Shown here one piece after another: positions 25,401-36,100 of a stretch of DNA of 64,000 nt. Source of the stretch: Pterobdella sp. o SKG-2022 (lineage: Eukaryota; Annelida; Clitellata; Hirudinida; Piscicolidae); assembly GCA_964035795.1 (NCBI GenBank), contig OZ038326.1:7195516-7259515 (forward strand). Direction: 5' to 3'. The position numbers and the translations under genes are program-made. How positions within the stretch are numbered: the stretch's first letter is position 1; the number at the start of each line of letters is the position of its first letter. The notes below the pieces were generated by a model that was not told the DNA's origin, did not search any database, and saw only the letters and a list, made by a program, of their open reading frames with translations.

Positions 25401-26557
25401 CTTATTTTTTAATATAGGTATAATTTTACTGTTTTTTAAAATTTCCAGAAATACACCTTCTTTAAAGGACATATTAATTAAATTGGAAAAATATTGAGTA
25501 TTATATAATATAGTTTTGAAAAAACCATATTTCAATCCATAAGTATCGTTAGAATGTGATTTATTTATTTGTTTTAAACTAAAGAGAATATCATTAATTT
25601 CTACATTATTAAAATTGAAATAGTTATCAAGATTATCTAGAATTGATATGTTGGATGGGATAAACTTAGGATTATTAATATTATTTTTACTAGGATCATT
25701 ATTATTATTATTATTATTAATTATATTGAGATCAAGGTTAGAAAAATGGTTATTGAAAGTATCCGCTAGTTTGTATCTATTAGTAATCTTCATTCCGTTT
25801 GTTTGTGTTATATTGTATTGATTGATTTCTACCTTACTATTATTAGTTAGACTATTCAGAAACTTCCATAGTTTATTTTGATTATTATAATATTCCTTAA
25901 TTTTTGAGTTAAAATAATTTTGTTTTGCTAGTCATAACTTTTTTGAGAATTTTACCATGTATAGTGTATTTTTTATTGTTTAATAAAATTTGATTTTTTA
26001 AATAGTTTTTGTATAATATAGATTTAGTATTTATAGAATTTAATATTCCAAAAGTCATCCATTCCGTATTATAATTTACAATAGGATTATTCATGTTCTT
26101 TGTGAGACTATTTTTAAAAAGAGTAAGTAATGTTCTTATAAATATATTAAAATTATCATTTACATTGTCATAATATACACTAAATAAATCACTATTTTTT
26201 ATGTTATCTAATGATAATACTCCATTATATGAAAATATATTATTTGATGGTTTATATGATGTTAGTCTATTGGTTGAAATTAGGGATAATACTATTGGTA
26301 AATGATCAGAAATACCATCATAAATTATATAAGAGTTAATTAGTTCATTTTTATTTATATTGGTAAAAAATTGTCAAGTAAGGTTTTAGATGAAGGCCTA
26401 GTTATATTATTTATGTACGGTATAAGATTATAAGAAAGTAACACATTATTAAAAGCAATACATATTTGGTTGTTGGTTAACATATTAATATTAAAATCAC
26501 CTGTAATAATAATGCTTTTATGAGACCTAATATTTGTAAAAATTAATTTATTGAATT

Positions 26558-26650
<93 letters not shown>

Positions 26651-29600
26651 CACATACACACTCACGAACACACATACAATCAGAATGTTTTCTTTTGACG
26701 ACTTCATTGGAAGCATCAACCATCAGATCAAAGTCCGTGCTGATGCTAACTACTTCCCCATTGGCTGGAGTGTGACACGTCAGACCTAAACAAGAAAATA
26801 ATAGACCAATGATAGATCAATGAAATACACGAACCACGCCAAAAAAAAACTCACACACACCAGAATCTTGGTATATTTTTTTAGACAGGGCCTTCATTTT
26901 AGATGCCTCCCCATGCACAAAAACAACACTCGAAGGCTGGCACTGTTTTATCAACTGCATTATCCCTGGTGTGGTTGTGGTGTAGTGATTCTGATGGGTG
27001 GTGTGGTGGTTGTGGTGTAGTGATTCTGATGGGTGGTGTGGTTGTGGTGTAGTGATTCTGATGGGTGGTGTGGTTGTGGTGTAGTGATTCTGATGGGTGG
27101 TGTGGTTGTGGTGTAGTGATTCTGATGGGTGGTGTGGTGGTTGTGGTGTAGTGATTCTGATGGGTGGTGTGGTTGTGGTGTAGTGATTCTGATGGGTGGT
27201 GTGGTTGTGGTGTAGTGATTCTGATGGGTGGTGTGGTTGTGGTGTAGTGATTCTGATGGGTGGTGTGGTGGTTGTGGTGTAGTGATTCTGATGGGTGGTG
27301 TGGTTGTGGTGTAGTGATTCTGATGGGTGGTGTGGTGGTTGTGGTGTAGTGATTCTGATGGGTGGTGTGGTTGTGGTGTAGTGATTCTGATGGGTGGTGT
27401 GGTTGTGGTGTAGTGATTCTGATGGGTGGTGTGGTTGTGGTGTAGTGATTCTGATGGGTGGTGTGGTGGTTGTGGTGTAGTGATTCTGATGGGTGGTGTG
27501 GTTGTGGTGTAGTGATTCTGATGGGTGGTGTGGTTGTGGTGTAGTGATTCTGATGGGTGGTGTGGTGTAGTGATTCTGATGGGTGGTGTGGTTGTGGTGT
27601 AGTGATTCTGATGGGTGGTGTGGTGGTTGTGATGGGTGGTGTGGTAGTGAATGAATGGTGTTCTGGTTGTGATGGTTGATTTCTTGGTTATAACGAAAAA
27701 AAAATTGGTGTCATATGACACGGGCCGCCAAACACCTATTATGAACATTAAAAGTTACAAAAGAACTTCTGATGCAACCTTTGGCGTCTGCATGGGCAGA
27801 AAAAGACATGTATGACACGGACATCTTCACTTCCACCTGACGTCATCAATTGATAATTTAGAGTTAATTTAAATATTATTAATTTTTAAAGGTTTTCTTG
27901 AAGGTTATACTAGTATTATGCCAATAAAATAAAACTCATGTTTAAATATAACCTTTAAATTAAATATTTATTTTTTAATTAACTTTTAAATCATTGATAA
28001 ACAACTAATTAAATCAACCAATCATCTTTAAAGCCACGCACAGATTGTCTGTTTTCGAACTCCAACTTCTTGTGTCCATTGAGGATCTTCCAACCAAAAG
28101 TACCTGCTACGCAGTACCCTGGCATTATTATCTGTCAGTGTCGGGTGGATTTGGATAGGAAGATTAAAGTGAAAATTTGATGAAAATATGACAGGAATGT
28201 TTATAAGCAGCAAGTTTGTCAGTTATTCAATTGAAGTCATTTTTAGATCTACCGACAGTACTTTAGCCTAAATGAACGAAATTTATTCAATATTTAATTC
28301 GTATAAGTAATACAAACAACACAGCAGAATCGAAAAATGCATTAATTATGAAAAGTAGTCAAACTTATATTACCTCGGAAAGACGAGTTTATTAGAATGT
28401 ATCAAAATTCACTGAATATTTAACGTATTAAGCTACAAAGGGTAAACAATAGAATACGAACTACATTGAATACATAAACGAGAAAAGAGTAATAACGAAC
28501 GGTGTTCTTCTCATTAGAGCACCACATTTTGAAGATCTGCAACGACAGTCCCCCATGCAACATTCCTGTGTGCCACAATGGAGTGTTGTGTGCCACATTA
28601 CAATAGTCATCATGCTAGGCTATATTAGCTTCATCAGTTTTTACAAAACTATTTATCTATCTCATCATCATCATTTTTATAGCCTATTTTTCTCAGAAAT
28701 GGCAACCCTCAATCCTTTAATAATGATTTATACACATCACAAGCGTACGATGAAAAAGGTATGAACCCAAACAGAAAACCTCCAAGCTAAAAAGCATGCA
28801 ATTGTGGCTCAGAGTCCCCACAACTGAACTTTACATTCACAACAGATGACACACTGAACTTGCAGACCAACCTGGAGTGGCAAAGACCACCATGGGGTCT
28901 GGGGAGTCAATGAGTCTCTTGTCGAAGGCCTGTCAGTAATGGATAGATAAATAGATGTGTATATTCACGGGGTTTGTTTGAATGAAATTTCTTATATACT
29001 TATGCCATATTTGTCCGAATATAATGCGGTATTTATAAAGCGCTTTTCCTTATAGATCATAACGCTTGCTACAAATGTAATGTAACGAGAACACCAATAA
29101 TAATCTACGAAGTATATTATAGTGGTTTTTAATCCAAGGAGTTTCAAGATCAATAATGTTACAATAATTCATCTTCATAATAATAATAATAATGATAATA
29201 ATCAAAATAAATAACAATAATAATACAAATAAATACTAAAAATAACAATAGAAACAAATAATAATAGTAATGAAACAATAATTAATAATAATGGAAACAA
29301 AGAAAATAGAAATAACAATAATAATAAAAAATAAATAAACACACAGTGATGTGTTTGAAGTGAAACATGTTGTGGTCAACAAAGGTGTCTTTAATCGTCT
29401 CATTGGTCCACGTGATAAACAACTTGTAAAAGTTGGTCGCCTGTATAGAAGGGGGTGATGAGGGATAGTGGAGATAGTGATATATATAGTTGTAAAACAT
29501 GATAAGAAGAGAATGGTGATAAAAACATTTAAAATCAATAATAAAAAAAATTCTAAAAAGACAATGATGGTGGAAAATATGGGAAAACAAACGATGATGA

Positions 29601-32600
29601 AAAATTAATTTAAAAAGTGAAAACGAGAATCATCATCATCATTTTATTAGAGTCAGCATCTTTCCTTTTTCCAAGGGGTAACTGACTTCTTTCCATGACC
29701 TAATTCTCTCCCTCCATTTCACCCTGTCATAGCCATTTTCAAGAACTAATCCAAGACCACGACAAAAGTTTTCCATCATCTCTTTCCAGGTTAACCTTGG
29801 CCTTCCCCTTTCTCTACTACCTTCAAGCTCAAACCTCCACGTCTGTTTGACACAGTCGTCATCCTCTTTCCTTACTACATGACCCAGCCATCTCAAACTC
29901 CCTTGCCTCACCACTTCAACCATCTTACATTCCAACCATCAACTCCTTTGTACTCACACCATCAGCTAGCTGCACACCACAAATCATTCGACATCCGTTT
30001 TTCTGCTCTTCTCAAAATACTCTTTTCAACGAATCTTACTACCCAGGTTTGCGAGCCATATGTCATGACAGGCCTCACACATGTCCTATAAATTTGTCTT
30101 TTAATATTCCATGTGTGTCTTTTACCACATAACATAGAAGACACACTGTTGAATGCCTTCCAGCCCAGCCCGATCCTTCGTGTAACAGCTAGCTCACTTC
30201 CTCCTCTACCATTCACCTTGTCTCCTAAATAACAATAACTATTTACCCTCTCCAACTCACCTAAACAACCATTTGAAGCATTCTTACATTCCACATTTGC
30301 ACCATTCATACAAACCCTACATTCAAAATTTCCATTCATCCTACGAGGAACTCTCTACCCTAGCACACCGCGCATGAATCCACTTCTTACATGTCATGCA
30401 CCTCACAAAATTTACCTTAGCCCTCTTACCACACACACCGCATGGATCAATCTTAGCCAAGACAACAACCCCACCACTACTCTCCATGACCTTTGTCTTA
30501 CCCAGATTAACCTTCACAGTCTACCTTCCAACGGATGAATTGTGCTTCTAGTTCTTCCATAGTCTCTGCCATCAAAACTAAATCATCTGCATAAAGCAGT
30601 TCATATAAAGCACCTTTTTTTCCGTCTTCCGACAATACGTCTAACACTATTGAAAACAAAAATGGCGAGAGAACCAATCCTTGATGGACACTTACACCTA
30701 CATCAAATTCTTCTGAATATCCATCTCCAGCCTTAACCCGCGTTTTTGCTCCTTTGTACATCGACATTACTGCCTGAACCAACCTTTCCGGGACCAACTT
30801 CTTTCTCAGCGCCCATTCAATCACCTTTCTTGGTACCCGATCAAAAGCATTCCCAAACCAACAAAACAGATGAAAAGCTTCCTATTCTTCTCAAGGTAGC
30901 TTTCCTGCATTCTCCTAAGAATAAAAATAGCGTCCACTGTGCTTCTGCTAGGCATAAAACCAAATTGCATTTAGTCAAATTTCACTTACCTTCTTAACCT
31001 CTTTTCCAGCAACCTTTCCACCACTTTCATACCATGCTCTAAAAGCTTTACACCTCGATAGCTCACACAGTCCATAACGCTACCTTTCTTCTTATAAATG
31101 GGAATAACTGTACTCATCCTCCAGTTATGAGGCATATCCATTCCATTGAGGATTTCATTTGCTATTTGCAAAATAACTTGCTTACCATGTGGAGAAGCAG
31201 CTAGGTGCTCCTTGAAAATTCCAGTTGGACCACTGACCTTGCCATTCTTCATGATTCCTAGCGCTCTTTCCACTTCGTTCACAGCAAATGGTTCCATGAG
31301 ACCTTCAACCACTTCTACATTCACCATTCCATCCCATTGATTCTCCTCATTCATGATGGCCTCCATGTGCTCCTTCCACACTCTCTTCCGACCATCCTCG
31401 GCAAATACTATATTCCCATTTTCGTCTTTAATGCAATTATTACCTGCTAAGTCGTTTGCTTCTTTCTTCATCATTCTCATTCTACGGAATACGACATTTC
31501 TGTCATTCCGTATCTCCTCAATCTCTTTCACCGCCTCATTCTTCATTGCCTCAGCAACAGCTCTCTTGGCTTTCTTTTTGTCAGAGAGATAGCAAGATTT
31601 ATTTTGAGCCGATGGAAGTTGCTTCCACCTCTGAAAACTTTTCCTCTTCTCTGAGATGGCTTTTTGCACATCCTGATTCCACCACCAAGTTTCACCGTGC
31701 TGAGGCCTACCTTTACTCGTACCACACACCTCCTTAGCAGCTTTAAGAACGGAAGACTTATATTTTAACTATGCATTTTGTTCAGCGCATTTCTCATACA
31801 AAATCTCCATTTTTTCTAAAAATTTTGTTTTGATATCTTCGTTCAAAAGTTTCCACACTTTTGTGCGATATTCCTTTTTAGCACAGCTACTTCGGACATT
31901 TTTAAGCCACCTTCTGTCTAAGACTACCTTCAGAAGTTTATGCTGAAGCTCACCTTCAATTACCCTTACATCCATTAGAAATTTCCTCTGCCTTTTCTTC
32001 ATCAGCACAAAGTCAATCTCTGTCCCAATACACCCTCCATTAAAAGTTACCTTTCTACTATCTTTTTTCTTAAACCAACTATTACCCACACACAGATTCT
32101 TTTTAACACAAAATTCTAAGAGCAATCTACCCTGCATTTTCCACTTCACACCCACTTGCCATCTCCTCATAAAACTTCTCCTTTTCACTCATCGATCTTC
32201 CACATTGTGGGGTATACGCGCAAACAATTCTTACAACCTATTTACCAAAAATAATTACCACTACCATTACCCTATCTGATATTCTATTTATTTCCACAAC
32301 ATTCATACATAAATCCTCTTTAACTAATATTCCTACACCACCTATCTTATCTTCATTACCAGACCACCATAGTTTGAACCTTCTACCTGAGCTACCTACA
32401 GACTTTGAGCCCATGCCTCTCCACCTCACTTCTTGGATGCAGCAAATACCAACCTCCCTCCTCACCAACTTTTCACACAACTCTATACTCTTCCCATATA
32501 ATGAACCAATAGTATAACTACCAAAAGAAAAAGACCTCCCAAAAGAACAATAAAAAGAAGAAAGCCCAGGGATTCTTAGAACCCTCTGCCCATTCAACAG

Positions 32601-33024
32601 CTGCTGGGCACTGAGGGCCATTGTTTTATTTTGTATATTCATGGAAAAATTTTTGGAGCATGCCCTTGCTTCCACTTCATAGCACATGTTTCATGACTTC
32701 AAATAACCAAATAAGAATGCAGCTGAATGAATTTTGTTTATTTACAAACAATTCATTTTATATCTGCAAGTCATGTTTAATAAAGCGAGAAAATTGAAGA
32801 GACAGAAATCAAACTCTATCACGATATAGTGAACTCGCAAATAATACGTATAATTTTTTAAAAATCAAAAAATGTTGAGAGCAACAACAGATTTGCCACC
32901 TTATTGGTGAGACCGAGAGAGAAATAGACTGGGATGTTGAGTCCCTTCTGCGTCCAAAACGTTTCCAACAAGATGCACAACTCTTGTGCCCTGCCCAGTG
33001 CGAATACTGGTATGAGGACCTTGC

Positions 33025-33117
<93 letters not shown>

Positions 33118-36100
33118 TGTGTGTGTGTGTGGGTTTCCACACATGCCACCCACCTCCCTTCTCAATGGTGCTCAACACCTTTTTGAGGAAGTCTCGTTCC
33201 CGACACCTCTGTGATAGTTATGATGATTTTCAATTAATTGGAGGCTATGGTGATGAAAAAATTCAATTACTTGAGTGATTAGTAAAATAGATATTTAATT
33301 GTTTGGCAAATAAGTTATAGTTATAAAGCTGATTATGATTTGAAATTACTGGCTAATCCATAGCGAACTATCATCACACACACCCAAACTTTAAGCACCA
33401 CCATCGTATCAACAAGCTCACGTTATTTCACTAACCAACAATCCACCATTTTTATACATATCAACCACCATCTCTCCACCCCACCCACCTTCGAATCCCT
33501 AATGGTAGATGCATAAGTGGATTCTGATATGAGAACATTGGGTCGACATTTGTCTATCTTGGCAGCTCCCAGATGCCTGTCTGGAGTCATGTTGAAGTCA
33601 CCCTGAGTTGAATTTCATAGCATTATTATCATCAAAATCATTATCATTTTTATCATTCTTTTTCTGATAACCATAATTATTACCATTAATATTATTATCA
33701 TTATCCTATTAATAAAATTTCAATCAATATGTCATGATCATGCTATAAACGACAGAAAAGCTAGCTTCCGTAGTTATCCCTATTAGAAACAAAGACTATT
33801 AATAGAAATCTGCCAATGACAATGAAACAGACCGTATAGACGACAGACTGCTGTCCCACAGAGATATGAAACATGGCCGCCCCCAACACGTGACCCGCGT
33901 AGTATGCCTTAATGCTCAACTCACTGTCTACCTGGTAATATATTATTTTGTATTTTATTATATGTTCTATTTAAGTATAATATATTCTGCTTTTTACATG
34001 GTGATTTTGTATTTATGGAGATAAATATTAATATACTATTGAATGCTGTTTGGTTTGGAACGCCATTGCTATCACTTGTGCCCAATGATCACATATTATA
34101 TCACACAGCATCTCATATATTTTTGAAGAAATTTGAATTCGATTTCAGTTCTGATGCTGTTATATGGTAGAAACGCAAATTTCATTGAATTCCTTTCACA
34201 AGCATTTTAAACACAAATTAATTGAGACTAAGTAGACCCCCAGGTCATTCTGAAAAGGCTGCTTTTCATCATCATCATTTATTATAGTCAGCACCTTTCC
34301 CTTTTCCAAGAAGTCACTGACTTCTTTCCATGACCTAACCCCTTCTCTCCATTTCACCTTGCCATAGGCATCTTCAAGATATAATCCAAGCCCACGACAT
34401 AGATTTTTCATCATATTTCTCCATTTATGCATTATGTTTTATAGGACGTTATTTGGTGTGTACACTTTGCAAGAAGGTGCACATGTGAATCTTCATAATT
34501 CAAGTTAGTATGTGTGTAGTATTTCTAGCGGTTATTTTTAAATTCACAAAAACATGTAAACAGTCCTAAAGAAGCAACTGAGATGCAGATGTCTGCACAT
34601 ATAAGCCACCTTGACTACTTGGTTGAGAGAGACTGCCACAACCTTCTTCATGCACTCCTTGATCATTTCTGAAGTGAAGAAGTGTGTGTCACCCTTGTGT
34701 TCTACCGCTACCCTCCTGTAGTCCTCCTGTGTGTGAGAAATGTGTAACAACACTAAGAAAGGACAACCATTCTCCATGCCTGCCTTATTGCAAAAAAACT
34801 TGAAAGAAGTGTCTGATTGTGTGCATGAAAAAAAATTTACCCAAAACACAAAAAAAAACTTTGACATGATTACTGATAAACATCAAAAATAATCAAAAAT
34901 CTTTAGTTATTTTGGAGCAAGAGCTGGAATTTGAAGCGCCCTTCATTAAGTGAGTGCCATTGGATATTTTAGGCGATACTTTTCACAACAAGCCTTTAAA
35001 TCTTTTTCTAAGCATGTTCGAGAGTCTACTGATGTTGTTGTCTGGGAAGCTGACTCTGCTGATTCACTCAAGGATGCCAAACTTTTACTTTCTTCTCTTC
35101 CCAACATACGCCTCCACGACCCAGTTCTTTTGAATCCAACAATCACCGTCTTGGGTCTACCGACATGGGTTACTAATGAAGAACTTGAAACCTCTTTTAA
35201 TCTCCTCTTTCCATCTGTTGATCCCAGCGCTTTCCGTGCCTTTAAGCACAGGCCCAACGCACGAAACCCTTCTACTCATGACTGGCTTATCCAAGTTCCA
35301 AGTAATGTTTTCCCCATGCTGAACAAGTCCAAGAATGTACATCTCCCTTTTGGTAGATTCCCTTTGTCTGACAACTGCCCTAAAACCTCTCCTTCCTTTT
35401 GTGTTCCCTGCTTTAAATCAAAGCGCTCTTTCCACGTCACAACATCCTCCTCTTGTCCCCTTTATAGACAACATATGAGACTCAAGATGGGACGTACGGC
35501 TTGGGAATGACGGTCAGCCTCTCATCCTAAAGTCCACGACTTGCTTTTTAACCAGTTCGCTGATGACATCACTCTTTTCACCGGAGTCTCTCATCCAGAT
35601 CCTAGCCCCACTCTCCTTAAATTATAGTTGTCTTTCCGCTTTAAACTCCTGGTTTTCCCAAAGCCAACTGAAACAAAAGCCTACTAAGAGTGAGGTGATG
35701 TTTATCGGCAGCTCTCGTCTTTTAGCAAAATACAATCTTCCTTCTGTGGTAACTCTCGACGGCACCACACTTTCTATATCTACCAAGCTCAAAATCTTGG
35801 ATGTCACCTAAGATTCAAATTTGAACTTTGCTCACTTTATTTCTCAAATAATCCAATCTTCCAATTTACATATCTATGCCAAATACAAGTACGCGAATTC
35901 TTACCTCTTTCCACTGCTAATGCCCTCTTTATCTCACTAGTTTTTTCCAGATTGGACTACTGTAATTTTCTCCTTTGCGGGCAGCCAAACAATCTTTTAT
36001 GCAAACTTCAAGCCCTTCAAAACCACGCGGCCAAGACGATTCTTCAAGCTGATTATTTCAGTTCTTCCAGCGACTGTCTTGATAGTTTGCACTGGTTACC

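Noticed and set aside
26960..27748. 262-codon minus-strand ORF with repeated [16 protein letters not shown] text
   Set aside because: It is the intronic minisatellite read through changing frames (32/35 bp units) and is not in the frame of the adjoining INTS11 exon.
32809..33278. Ile-Tyr repeat ORFs around the TA array
   Set aside because: Microsatellite translation; only the 32900-33024 and 33154-33208 parts are coding, as INTS11 exons in the minus strand.
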